Assembly: GCA_036556965.1 (NCBI GenBank)
Contig: DATBIO010000241.1
Location: forward strand, 5,128 to 69,127
Length of the DNA stretch: 64,000 nt
Source: DATBIO01 sp036556965
GTDB taxonomy: Bacteria; Acidobacteriota; Vicinamibacteria; Fen-336
Reading direction: 5' to 3'
The position numbers and the translations under genes are program-made. Positions 1 through 12,559 of the stretch are shown here, one piece after another (the stretch's first letter is position 1; each line of letters opens with the position of its first letter). Below the pieces are notes generated by a model. It had not been told where the DNA came from and made no database searches. It saw only the letters and a program-made list of their open reading frames with translations.

Positions 1-1
1 C

Positions 2-895
2 GACGGCACCGTGCAGCGCCTCGACGACGGCGAGTACCGCTGGACGGCGGCGGAGCCCACCCTGCGCTGGATCCGCATGAACGCCCACGGACTCGAGGTG
101 CGGGTGGACGACGTCTCGGAGTCCACGGCGGCGCTGGCCCTCCAGGGCCCCACCAGCCGCGACGTGCTGCGCGCCTGCGCGGAGACCGCGGTCGACCTGC
201 GCGCGCTCAAGTACTTCCGCCTCACCCGCGGCACCATCGCGGGCGTGCCCGTGGAGATCTCCCGCACCGGCTACACGGGCGACCTCGGCTACGAGATCTG
301 GGTCGACGCCGCGCGCGCCCTGCCCGTCTGGGACGCGGTGGTGGAGGCGGGCCGGCCCCACGACCTGCGGCCGGTGGGGCTGGCCGCGCTCGACGTGGTC
401 CGCATCGAGGCCGGCCTCATCCTCCTCGACGTGGACTACGTGGGGGCCCGCACGGCGCTCATCGAGTCGCAGAAGTACACGCCCTACGAGATCGGCCTCG
501 GCCGCCTGGTGAACCTGGGCAAGGCCCCCTTCGTGGGCCAGGCCGCCCTCCGCGGGGAGGCGGGGCAGGACGGCCGGCGCCTGGTGGGCCTGGTGGTGAG
601 CTGGGACGACCTCGAGGCGCTCTACGACGAGGCGGGCCTGCCGCCGCAGATCCCGAGCACGGCTTCCCGCCTCTCCCTGCCCCTCTACGACGGGGAGCGG
701 CAGGCGGGCAAGGCCACCAGCAGCACCTGGTCGCCCATCCTGAAGCGGATGCTGGCCCTGGGCACGGTGTCGTCCTCGCTCGCGGAGGAAGGGACGGCCC
801 TGGACATGGAGTGGACGGTGGACCACCGGCGCCGGAGGGTCGGCGTGCGCGTGACCCGGCTCCCCTTCTTCGACCCCCCGCGCAAGCGCGCCTAG
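2..895 (+). CDS. GcvT-family aminomethyltransferase / folate-binding protein, 5' end missing
   Basis: The open frame enters from the left edge, so the start is outside the window; the GTG at 11 is internal. About 297 residues remain. The sequence resembles T-protein of the glycine cleavage system: LQGPTSRDVL, the SRTGYTGDLGYEIW block that lines the folate site, and a C-terminal barrel domain (GLVV...LGTVSS). T-protein moves the aminomethyl carbon of glycine to tetrahydrofolate. Related dehydrogenase-linked or stand-alone folate proteins share these motifs, and no gcvH or gcvP is visible here, so the exact substrate is open. The gene ends 12 bp before a convergent gene. Confidence 0.8.
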   Translation, partial: DGTVQRLDDGEYRWTAAEPTLRWIRMNAHGLEVRVDDVSESTAALALQGPTSRDVLRACAETAVDLRALKYFRLTRGTIAGVPVEISRTGYTGDLGYEIWVDAARALPVWDAVVEAGRPHDLRPVGLAALDVVRIEAGLILLDVDYVGARTALIESQKYTPYEIGLGRLVNLGKAPFVGQAALRGEAGQDGRRLVGLVVSWDDLEALYDEAGLPPQIPSTASRLSLPLYDGERQAGKATSSTWSPILKRMLALGTVSSSLAEEGTALDMEWTVDHRRRRVGVRVTRLPFFDPPRKRA

Positions 896-907
896 CCGCG
901 CCGGCGC

Positions 908-1288
908 TCAGTCCTTCTTCTTCACCTTGTCCGCGATCCACTCGACCAGGGGCAGGATGTTGATCGAGCCGGGGTGGACCGGCGTCTGGATGTTGTAGCC
1001 GCGCCCGTAGACGGACGACTCGAGGGAGTAGTGGCGCCACCAGACCTGCATGGTCTCGTTGGGATCGGGCGGAACGTACGCGCGCACCTCCACGCGTGAC
1101 TCGAAGCGGGGCAGGTCGAGCACGTCGTGGACCGGCGGCGCCTGCTCCCCGCGGCCGTAGGGACCGAGCTTCAGGCCCCCGCGCGGCGCGGCGGTGGGGA
1201 CGGGCGAGGGTGACGGCGCGGGAGCCTGCGGCGCGGCCGCCGCGGAACCGGCGCCGAGGAAGAGCAGCACGAAACGCGCGGCCCGCAT
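908..1288 (-). CDS. Small secreted protein of unknown function
   Basis: 126 residues. The N terminus is a signal peptide (basic start, hydrophobic run, AAAAPQ cleavage region), followed by a Pro/Ala-rich linker and a folded part of about 85 residues with several Trp, Tyr and Arg (VWWRHYSLESSVYG) and a Lys-rich end. I do not recognise the family. It is probably periplasmic or surface-exposed. It converges with the GcvT-like gene and lies just downstream of the PAP2 gene on the same strand. Confidence 0.6.
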   Translation of the reverse strand: MRAARFVLLFLGAGSAAAAPQAPAPSPSPVPTAAPRGGLKLGPYGRGEQAPPVHDVLDLPRFESRVEVRAYVPPDPNETMQVWWRHYSLESSVYGRGYNIQTPVHPGSINILPLVEWIADKVKKKD

Positions 1289-1338
1289 GTTCCTACTATG
1301 GACCCTGAGCGGGCGGCGTGCCAGCGCCGCCTCCGCGG

Positions 1339-2187
1339 CTAGAAGCTGGCGGAGAGGGCCAGACCCGCGCCGGTGCCGCGCAGGTCGGTGGACGGCGCGA
1401 GCCTCAGCTCGAACCCGGCCCGGTCGTCCAGGGGGCTCGAGTTCACCCGCACCACGGTGCGGCCCACGAGGACGCCCAGGGCCGCCCCGAAGGCGACGTC
1501 GCTGAGGTGATGGCGGTCGCGCTCCACGCGGCTCAGGCCCACGAACCCCGCGAGGGCGAAGGCGGGCACGCCGACCTTCGCGCCGTAGTGGCGGTGGAGC
1601 ACGGTGGCCGTGGCGAAGGCGTTCGAGGTGTGCCCGGACGGGAAGGAGAGGCGGTCGGAGCCGTCGGGGCGTGTGCGGCCGGCCAGCGACTTGAGCGCGA
1701 AGGTGTAGGCGCCGTTGATGAGCGCGGCCTGCGCGACGTCGTAGGTCGCGGCTTTCAGCCTGCCTCCGCTCGCCTGGCCGACCACGAAGAGACCCGCGGT
1801 GACGCCCGCCACCACCGACAGGCTCCCCATCCTGGCCCCGGCGTTGCCCGCGTCCGGGAACCGCGAGGCGAGCATGCTCTGGGCGCTGTCGTCGAGCAGC
1901 GAGGTGCCGGCGAAGAGCGCGGTACCCACGGCCAGCGGCACCAGGTTGTCCCGGCCCATTACGCCCTTGGCTCCGTGGACCAGGTTGGCGCCGAAGCGCG
2001 ACAGGGTGCGACGGTCGTCGAGGCCAGTCTGGCCGAATCCGTCCAGGCCCTTGACGACGGGGGCCGGCGGCTCGAGGGTGACGGCGCCCGGGGGCCCGAA
2101 AATGCCCGTTTCGCCGGCGGCGGACCCGGCGGGGAGGATGAAGACCGCCGTCACGGCGGCGCCCAGGGCTCGTCGCAGTTCTGTCAC
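1339..2187 (-). CDS. PAP2-superfamily phosphatase, exported
   Basis: 282 residues. All three PAP2 signature motifs are present: KSLAGRTRPDG (K-x6-RP), SFPSGHTS (PSGH) and SRVERDRHHLSDV (SR-x5-H-x3-D). These residues form the phosphohistidine active site of lipid and acid phosphatases. An N-terminal signal peptide and several hydrophobic helices place it at the periplasmic face of the inner membrane. The C-terminal ~50 residues are beta-rich and end in Phe, unusual for PAP2 and reminiscent of an outer-membrane strand. The likely substrate is a lipid or polyprenyl phosphate; nothing nearby identifies it. Confidence 0.85.
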   Translation of the reverse strand: MTELRRALGAAVTAVFILPAGSAAGETGIFGPPGAVTLEPPAPVVKGLDGFGQTGLDDRRTLSRFGANLVHGAKGVMGRDNLVPLAVGTALFAGTSLLDDSAQSMLASRFPDAGNAGARMGSLSVVAGVTAGLFVVGQASGGRLKAATYDVAQAALINGAYTFALKSLAGRTRPDGSDRLSFPSGHTSNAFATATVLHRHYGAKVGVPAFALAGFVGLSRVERDRHHLSDVAFGAALGVLVGRTVVRVNSSPLDDRAGFELRLAPSTDLRGTGAGLALSASF

Positions 2188-2333
2188 CTGCGTACTTTAC
2201 ACTAGAACGGCCCGTTTGACCCCGCTCCGCGCCCCGGGTACGTTTGACGGACGTTTCCCTGGCGGTCGTATTCGCGGTGGGGTTTGAGGCCTTGCAGTTG
2301 AGAGAGCGCCGCCGGCCGGGCGCGTCGCGACGC

Positions 2334-6683
<4,350 letters not shown>

Positions 6684-6709
6684 CCGCGCCCGCGCCGGCA
6701 ACCACCACG

Positions 6710-7201
6710 GTGACGCGCACGTACCTGGAGCGCACCGAGGCACCGGCCGGGCCCGCGCCCGCGCCGCCTGCCGGATATCGGCTGGAGCGGGCCTCGGGCT
6801 GCCCCGCCTCGTTCTATCGTTACCTTTACGCCGAAGTCGGCAGGGCCCACCACTGGACGGATCGCCTCGCGTGGAGCGACGAACAGATCAGCGCACACCT
6901 CGCGTGTCCCGGCGTGTCCCTGCACGTGCTCGGCGCGCAGGGGGTGCCCGCGGGGTACTTCGAGCTGGTGCGTCACGACGACGGGTCCGTCGAGATCGCG
7001 TACTTCGGGCTGCTCCCCGGGTTCCTGGGCCGCGGCCTGGGGCGCTACCTGTTGGAAGCGGCGGTGGCCCGCGCTTTCGGCGAGGGGACCGCGCGCGTCT
7101 GGCTGCACACCTGCACGCTCGATCATCCAGCGGCGCTGGGGAACTACCTGGCCCGGGGCTTCCGGGCCTTCCGGCAGGAAACCTACCTCCTCGGGGCCTG
7201 A
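6710..7201 (+). CDS. GNAT-family N-acetyltransferase
   Basis: 163 residues from GTG 6710, the first ordinary start after the kinase stop and the one that begins at the conserved VTRTYLER segment. The acetyl-CoA loop is visible as GLLPGFLGRGLGRYLLE (R/Q-x-x-G-x-G/A type), preceded by a beta-strand block (VEIAYFGL) and followed by VWLHTCTLDHPAALGNYLARGF, where the transferred acetyl group and substrate meet. An early AHHWTDRLAW block is typical of a widespread uncharacterised GNAT subgroup. The substrate is unknown. It is 26 bp downstream of the sensor kinase and may share its transcript. Confidence 0.85.
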   Translation: MTRTYLERTEAPAGPAPAPPAGYRLERASGCPASFYRYLYAEVGRAHHWTDRLAWSDEQISAHLACPGVSLHVLGAQGVPAGYFELVRHDDGSVEIAYFGLLPGFLGRGLGRYLLEAAVARAFGEGTARVWLHTCTLDHPAALGNYLARGFRAFRQETYLLGA

Positions 7202-7254
7202 AAACCTCCCAAGTCGTTGCGCTCCAACATATGGGCTGCTAAGATGAATGGCCA

Positions 7255-7264
7255 CAACATGTTG
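7255..7264. promoter_or_regulatory. CAACATGTTG palindrome upstream of nrdJ
   Basis: A perfect 10-bp palindrome sits 10 bp upstream of the predicted -35 box of nrdJ. A weaker relative (CCAACATATGGG) lies 29 bp further upstream, measured centre to centre. NrdR normally binds paired AT-rich palindromes in promoters of ribonucleotide reductase genes; the spacing and sequence here only loosely match, so this is a candidate operator, not an assignment. Confidence 0.3.
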
Positions 7265-7274
7265 CGGTTTCTCC

Positions 7275-7303
7275 TTGACAGGCCCGTGACGCAGGTTTAC
7301 AGT
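7275..7303 (+). promoter_or_regulatory. Sigma-70-type promoter of nrdJ
   Basis: A perfect TTGACA (7275-7280), a 17-bp spacer and TACAGT (7298-7303, 4 of 6). It is located 53 bp upstream of the nrdJ start, in the only stretch of moderate GC between the acetyltransferase and nrdJ. Confidence 0.6.
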
Positions 7304-7356
7304 CCGGCCCAATTCACCGGCCGACAGTCGTGACCATCGAGAACCCGGAGGCACCC

Positions 7357-10086
7357 ATGTCCACCCACCCCCTCGACAGCTCCAAGACGGATGCACGGAA
7401 TACCGTGCCTTCAAGCGGTCGAAAGGGGCTCGGGTTCAAGCGTTACTTTACAAAGGAGGGGCGCCATCCCTACGACGAGCTGACCTGGGAGCTGCGGTCG
7501 GCGGTCATCAACGACGAGCGGGGCCAGCCGGTCTTCGAGCAGCATGGAATCGAGGTCCCGACGACCTGGAGCCAGACCGCCACCAACATCGTGGCCTCGA
7601 AGTACTTCCGTGGCCAGCTCGGGTCCCCCGATCGCGAGACCAGCGTGCGCCGGCTGATCTCGCGCGTCGTGGACACCATCACCCGTTGGGGGCAGGAGCA
7701 GGGCTACTTCGCCGAGGAGCAGGACCTGCGCGCCTTCTCGGACGAGCTGACCCACCTGCTCGTCCAGCAGAAGGCGGCCTTCAACAGCCCGGTCTGGTTC
7801 AACGTGGGCATCGAGAAGCACCCCCAGGCCTCGGCCTGCTTCATCAACTCCGTGAACGACACCATGGAGTCGATCCTCGGCCTGGCCAAGACCGAGGGCA
7901 TGCTGTTCAAGTACGGCTCCGGCACCGGCTCGAACCTCTCCGCCATCCGCTCCTCGCGCGAGCCGCTGGCCGGCGGCGGGACGGCCTCCGGCCCGGTGTC
8001 CTTCATGCGGGGCTACGACGCGTTCGCGGGCGTGATCAAGAGCGGAGGCAAGACCCGCCGCGCCGCCAAGATGGTGATCCTCAACGCGGACCACCCCGAC
8101 ATCGAGGAGTTCATCACCTGCAAGGCGGACGAGGAGAAGAAGGCCTGGGCCCTCATCGAGGCCGGCTACGAGGGCGCCTTCAACGTCAAGGGCGGCGCCT
8201 ACGACTCCGTCTTCTTCCAGAACGCCAACCACTCCGTGCGCGTCTCCGACGACTTCATGCGCGCGGTGGTCGAGGACCGCGAGTGGACGACGCGCTACGT
8301 GCTGGGGGGCGAGCCCTGCCAGACCTACCGCGCGCGCGACCTCATGCGGCTGATGGCGGAGGCGGCCTGGCAGTGCGGCGACCCCGGCATGCAGTTCGAC
8401 ACCACCATCAACGACTGGCACACCTGCGCCAACACGGCGCGCATCAACGCCAGCAACCCGTGCTCCGAGTACATGTTCCTCGACGACACGGCCTGCAACC
8501 TGGCCTCCCTGAACCTCATGAAGTTCCGGCGCGACGACGGCGAGTTCGACGTGGAGGCCTTCGGCGCCGCCTGCCGCACCATGATCACGGCCCAGGAGAT
8601 CCTGGTCGACAACGCCAGCTACCCCACGGCTTCCATCGACCAGAACAGCCACGACTACCGCCCGCTGGGGCTGGGCTACGCGAACCTGGGCGTGCTGCTC
8701 ATGGACCGCGCCCTGCCCTACGACAGCGACGCCGGCCGCGCCTACGCCGCCGCCATCACCGCTCTCATGCACGGGGAGGCCTACGCCCAGAGCGCGCGCC
8801 TGGCCGCGGCCATGGGGCCCTTCGCGGGCTACGCCCGGAACGCGGAGCCCATGCTGCGCGTGGTGGACAAGCACCGGCAGCACGCGCACATGATCGACTC
8901 CACCCTGGTGCCGCGCGCAATGCTGCAGCGGGCCCTCGTGGTGTGGGACGAGGCCTACGCCCTGGGGGCCCAGTCCGGCTACCGCAACAGCCAGGTCACG
9001 GTGCTGGCGCCCACGGGCACCATCGGCTTCATGATGGACTGCGACACCACCGGCATCGAGCCCGACATCGCCCTCGTCAAGTACAAGAAGCTGGTGGGCG
9101 GCGGGATGATGAAGATCGTCAACCAGTCCGTCCCCGGCGTGCTGGCCAAGCTCGGCTACGGCCCCGCCCAGGTGCAGGAGATCCTGGGCCACGTCGACGA
9201 GCACGAGACCATCGAGGGCGCGCCCCACCTCCGCGACGAGCACCTGCCCATCTTCGACTGCGCGTTCCCCGCCCGGAACGGCAGCCGGTCCATCGCCTAC
9301 ATGGGCCACGTCAAGATGATGTCGGCGGTGCAGCCCTTCCTCTCCGGGGCCATCTCCAAGACCGTCAACATGCCCGCCGACTCCACTCCCGACGACATCG
9401 CCCAGGCCTACGTCGAGTCCTGGCGCCTCGGCCTGAAGGCGGTGGCCGTCTACCGCGACGGCTCCAAGCGGTCCCAGCCCCTGGCCACCTCCAGGGAGGA
9501 GGCGGGGGCGCGCGAGGCGGCGGCGCAGCCGCGGCGGCGGAAGCTGCCGGACGAGCGCCGCTCGATCACGCACAAGTACTCGATCGCGGGCCACGAGGGC
9601 TACATCACGGCGGGCATGTACGAGGACGGGAAACCGGGCGAGATCTTCCTGGTCATGGCCAAGGAGGGCTCCACCATCTCCGGGCTCATGGACGCCTTCG
9701 CCACCGCCATCTCCATCGCCCTCCAGTACGGGGTGCCGCTGGAGGCGCTGGTGGAGAAGTTCGCGCACGTGCGCTACGAGCCCAGCGGGTTCACCAAGAA
9801 CCCGCAGATCCACTACGCCAAGAGCATCACGGACTACATCTTCCGGTGGCTGGCCACGAAGTTCCTGCCCGAGGACGGGCAGGAGGAGGCGGCATCGGAG
9901 GCGGAGGCCGGCGACGCGCCCGAGCCCGCGGCGGCCAAGGCCCGGCCTGCGGCCGGGACCTCGCCCTCGACCAGCTACCGCAGCCAGGCCGACGCGCCGT
10001 CCTGCCACTACTGCGGCAGCATCATGACGCGCAACGGCAGCTGCTACCGCTGCGCGAACTGCGGCTCCACCTCGGGCTGCAGCTAG
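7357..10086 (+). CDS. nrdJ: Adenosylcobalamin-dependent (class II) ribonucleoside-diphosphate reductase
   Basis: 909 residues. ATG 7357 is preceded by CCCGGAGG at good spacing; an in-frame GTG at 7330 lacks one. The enzyme reduces ribonucleotides to deoxyribonucleotides using a B12-generated thiyl radical, independent of oxygen. Visible active-site parts: redox cysteines C161 (SACFINS) and C380 (DTACNLAS), the NPCSE loop with N367, C369 and E371, and a C-terminal zinc-ribbon-like tail (CHYC, CYRCANC, GC) that would re-reduce the site. A low-complexity Ala/Glu linker separates the barrel from the tail. No class I or III reductase is seen in this window. Two small genes follow closely. Confidence 0.97.
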   Translation: MSTHPLDSSKTDARNTVPSSGRKGLGFKRYFTKEGRHPYDELTWELRSAVINDERGQPVFEQHGIEVPTTWSQTATNIVASKYFRGQLGSPDRETSVRRLISRVVDTITRWGQEQGYFAEEQDLRAFSDELTHLLVQQKAAFNSPVWFNVGIEKHPQASACFINSVNDTMESILGLAKTEGMLFKYGSGTGSNLSAIRSSREPLAGGGTASGPVSFMRGYDAFAGVIKSGGKTRRAAKMVILNADHPDIEEFITCKADEEKKAWALIEAGYEGAFNVKGGAYDSVFFQNANHSVRVSDDFMRAVVEDREWTTRYVLGGEPCQTYRARDLMRLMAEAAWQCGDPGMQFDTTINDWHTCANTARINASNPCSEYMFLDDTACNLASLNLMKFRRDDGEFDVEAFGAACRTMITAQEILVDNASYPTASIDQNSHDYRPLGLGYANLGVLLMDRALPYDSDAGRAYAAAITALMHGEAYAQSARLAAAMGPFAGYARNAEPMLRVVDKHRQHAHMIDSTLVPRAMLQRALVVWDEAYALGAQSGYRNSQVTVLAPTGTIGFMMDCDTTGIEPDIALVKYKKLVGGGMMKIVNQSVPGVLAKLGYGPAQVQEILGHVDEHETIEGAPHLRDEHLPIFDCAFPARNGSRSIAYMGHVKMMSAVQPFLSGAISKTVNMPADSTPDDIAQAYVESWRLGLKAVAVYRDGSKRSQPLATSREEAGAREAAAQPRRRKLPDERRSITHKYSIAGHEGYITAGMYEDGKPGEIFLVMAKEGSTISGLMDAFATAISIALQYGVPLEALVEKFAHVRYEPSGFTKNPQIHYAKSITDYIFRWLATKFLPEDGQEEAASEAEAGDAPEPAAAKARPAAGTSPSTSYRSQADAPSCHYCGSIMTRNGSCYRCANCGSTSGCS

Positions 10087-10095
10087 GAGGCGCCC

Positions 10096-10482
10096 ATGCT
10101 CGGAGCCGCCGCACGCGAGCTCGTCCCCGGACGGTCGGCCGCCCCGCCCCCGGGGATGCCGCGCGACCAGTATTGGGACGACTGCCGGAACAGCCTCGGC
10201 ATCGCGCGGCTCCTGGTGCAGGACGGCCGCCCCGAGGCCCTCATCACCACCGCCTGCCGCATGGCCGTGGAGAGCGCGTGCCGGGCCGCCCTCGAGCAGG
10301 CGGGGCTGCCCTTCACCGGCGACATGAACGAGGGCCTGCGCCGGCTCGGCTGTTTCGACGCCGTGGGCGCGGTAGAGGTGGACGGGCCCGCCCGCGCGCG
10401 CCTGGCCGCCGCGGAGAAGGCGGTGAGCTGGGTCGCGGTGTACCTGCGGGGAGTGGCCCCCGAGCGTCCCTGGGGGTACTGA
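10096..10482 (+). CDS. Small alpha-helical protein, HEPN-like
   Basis: 128 residues. The ATG is preceded by AGGAGG that overlaps the nrdJ stop, so the gene is probably cotranscribed with nrdJ. Residues ~28-65 (WDDCRNSLGIARLLVQDGRPEA, then a helix ending KA/RAALEQAG) match the look of HEPN helical bundles, in which a small protein accompanies a nucleotidyltransferase. The catalytic R-x4-6-H motif of toxic HEPN RNases is not obvious. No nucleotidyltransferase is adjacent. Function unknown. Confidence 0.65.
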   Translation: MLGAAARELVPGRSAAPPPGMPRDQYWDDCRNSLGIARLLVQDGRPEALITTACRMAVESACRAALEQAGLPFTGDMNEGLRRLGCFDAVGAVEVDGPARARLAAAEKAVSWVAVYLRGVAPERPWGY

Positions 10483-10991
10483 GTCTGCGCCGCCCGCGCC
10501 GGCGGCTGAGCCCGTCGGCGCGGCACTCGCTCCTCCTCGCCCTCGCCCGCCACCCGCCGCTGGTGCGCTTCTCGCGCGCGCTGGTGCACCGCCTTCCCGA
10601 GGACCGCCTGGCGCGCGTGGCCGCCGTCTTCACCTTCGTCCGGCGCCTGATGGAGATGCCGGAGGAGGCGGACCGGCATGCCCACGGCGCCCTGGCCCGC
10701 ATCGCGGGGGCGCACGAGGGGCCCGCCCTGATCCTCTCCTCGATGCTGCTGGCCCTGGGGGAGCGCGTCCGCATCGAGGACGCGCGCGAGCTCACGTTCG
10801 TGCGCGTGGCCCTCGACGCGGCCGACCTGCGCCGCCTCCCCCCCCACGCGCTGGTCATCTACCGGCGGGGCGTGGCGCGCTGCGACCTCGCCCTCGACCC
10901 GCGCGGCGCGGGCGGGCCGTTCGGCTTCCTGCCGCGCCCGCTGCGGCGGGGACTCGGCCGGCGGCGGGCCATCCAGGCCGAGTCCTTCTAG
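10479..10991 (+). CDS. Unassigned protein, transglutaminase-like fold suspected
   Basis: The frame stays open from within the previous gene, but protein-like sequence begins around 10479. There a CTG overlaps the upstream stop as CTGA; no ATG or TTG is near and the first GTG is at 10563. From the CTG the product is 170 residues. The helix VAAVFTFVRRLMEM, then ALILSSMLLALGERVRI, resembles the core of transglutaminase-like proteins, but the catalytic Cys position is not a Cys, so any activity is doubtful. The C terminus is basic and Arg-rich. Likely the third gene of the nrdJ transcript. Confidence 0.5.
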   Translation: MSLRRPRRRLSPSARHSLLLALARHPPLVRFSRALVHRLPEDRLARVAAVFTFVRRLMEMPEEADRHAHGALARIAGAHEGPALILSSMLLALGERVRIEDARELTFVRVALDAADLRRLPPHALVIYRRGVARCDLALDPRGAGGPFGFLPRPLRRGLGRRRAIQAESF

Positions 10992-11001
10992 CCTCCCGCG
11001 G

Positions 11002-12429
11002 TCAGAACGACAGGCGCAGCTGGAGGCCGAGGATGTCCACCTTGGCCTCGTAGGAGCCCAGCAGGTCGCCGCGCGGAGGCGCCTGGGCCGAGTCCTGGTT
11101 GGGGAGCGCGCTCTCCGCCTCGTCGAGGAAGAGATGCGCGTACCCCAGGTCGATGGTCGCCGTCTTGCTCAGCCGCCACTGGAACCCGGCCGCGGCCCAG
11201 ATGCGGTCCGTGTCCGGCAGCCGGGGCGTGCGGAACTCGTCCTGGACGGGCGTCTTGTCGTAGGCCGTGCCCAGGCGGACGAGCCACGTCTCGTTCAGGC
11301 CGTAGTTCAGGCCGAGGCCGGCGCGCCAGGTGTCCTCGAACCGCAGGGGCACGCTGCTCAGCGCCGCGCCGTCCGCGCGCGTGATCGACAGCGTCTGCAC
11401 CGAGCTCCAGCCGGTCCAGGTCCAGTCCGCCAGCACCTCCGCCTTGCCCATCTGGTAGGCGGCGGCGACGGACAGCGTGTCGGGAAGCGTCACCTCGGTG
11501 CCCGCGGGGCCCGACGCGAAGCGGGCGTTGATGCCGGTGCCCAGGGCGCCCAGCGGTCCGGTGACGGAGAAGACGGGTGCGCCCTCGAAGGTCGCGTCGC
11601 CCTGCAGCTCGTGCGTGACCTTCGAGCGGTAGCTGGCGGCCAGGGAGCCTTCGCCCAGCGCCAGGCGCGCCCCGACGTTCCAGCCCCAGCTGGTGTCATC
11701 GCCCTCCACGCGGGCGAGTCCCTCGCGGGCGAGGCCGGGAGCGCCCCCCAGCTGGGCCAGGATGCCCGCGGCCGCCGCGGGGCCGGCCGCCACCGCCGCC
11801 GCCGCCACGGCGATGCCGCCGTAGGGAACGCTCTGGCTGAGCGTGGCCTCCAGCCGCTGCAGGCTGGCTCCCGCGCCGAGGGAGAACCCATCCGTGACCT
11901 TGAAGGCGACGGTGGGGTTGACGTTCAGCGTGCGCACCTCCGACTCCACGGCGTGGAAACGGCCCACCCAGGACGGGTCCCACTCCGTGGCGAGGCCGAA
12001 GGGAGCGTTGACGCCGAGCCCGATCCACCAGCGCTCCGCCGCCTGCCAGGAGGCGTACGCGTTGGGCACGGGGACCCAGCCCCCGGCGTCCCCCCCCGCC
12101 CCGCCCAGGGGGACGGGCAGGAAGGCGGCGGTCCCGAACGGCAGCGCGGGGCCGCGTGAGCCGGAGTCCACGAACTCGGTGGCCACGCCGATGGGCTCGG
12201 TGGAGACGACGATCTGGAGCCCCTTGATGCGGGTGAGCGCGGCGGGGTTGAAGTAGACGGCGCTGGCGTCCTCGACCCCCGCCGCCTGGCCGGCGAAGGC
12301 GTTGCCCAGCCCGCTGGCGTTCTGCTCCACGAGCTGGAATCCCGAGGCGGACAGGGCGGCGGGCAGGGCGGCGAACATGGCCGCGACGAGCAGGGTCCGG
12401 CACTCCCTCGAACCGATGGCGCATCTCAT
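11002..12429 (-). CDS. FadL/TodX-family (OMPP1) outer-membrane transport protein
   Basis: 475 residues from ATG 12429, which starts a clean signal peptide (RTLLVAAMFAALPAALSASG); a longer frame upstream is Arg-rich shadow. Mature protein begins with SGFQLVEQNASGLGNAFAG, the FadL hatch signature whose NPA-like element follows (YFNPAALT). The rest is alternating beta-strand sequence ending in Phe, the usual outer-membrane barrel ending. FadL proteins carry long-chain fatty acids or other hydrophobic compounds across the outer membrane. It converges with the nrdJ-group genes and follows the sulfite reductase gene on the same strand after 130 bp. Confidence 0.9.
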   Translation of the reverse strand: MRCAIGSRECRTLLVAAMFAALPAALSASGFQLVEQNASGLGNAFAGQAAGVEDASAVYFNPAALTRIKGLQIVVSTEPIGVATEFVDSGSRGPALPFGTAAFLPVPLGGAGGDAGGWVPVPNAYASWQAAERWWIGLGVNAPFGLATEWDPSWVGRFHAVESEVRTLNVNPTVAFKVTDGFSLGAGASLQRLEATLSQSVPYGGIAVAAAAVAAGPAAAAGILAQLGGAPGLAREGLARVEGDDTSWGWNVGARLALGEGSLAASYRSKVTHELQGDATFEGAPVFSVTGPLGALGTGINARFASGPAGTEVTLPDTLSVAAAYQMGKAEVLADWTWTGWSSVQTLSITRADGAALSSVPLRFEDTWRAGLGLNYGLNETWLVRLGTAYDKTPVQDEFRTPRLPDTDRIWAAAGFQWRLSKTATIDLGYAHLFLDEAESALPNQDSAQAPPRGDLLGSYEAKVDILGLQLRLSF

Positions 12430-12559
12430 TGGGTCTATCTCCCGAGGCCGTCGCCGCCGGCGCTGCGCGCGCCGGCCGTGCAGGGACCGGACGGCCCTCC
12501 CTCGATGATGGTCCAGGGAGCCGCGGCCGCCATGGAGCAAACGCCTCAGCGCCGGCGCG

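Noticed and set aside
10096..10482. HEPN partner of the nucleotidyltransferase at 49.2 kb
   Set aside because: They are 39 kb apart and the RNase motif of toxic HEPN proteins is not seen; no support for a pair.
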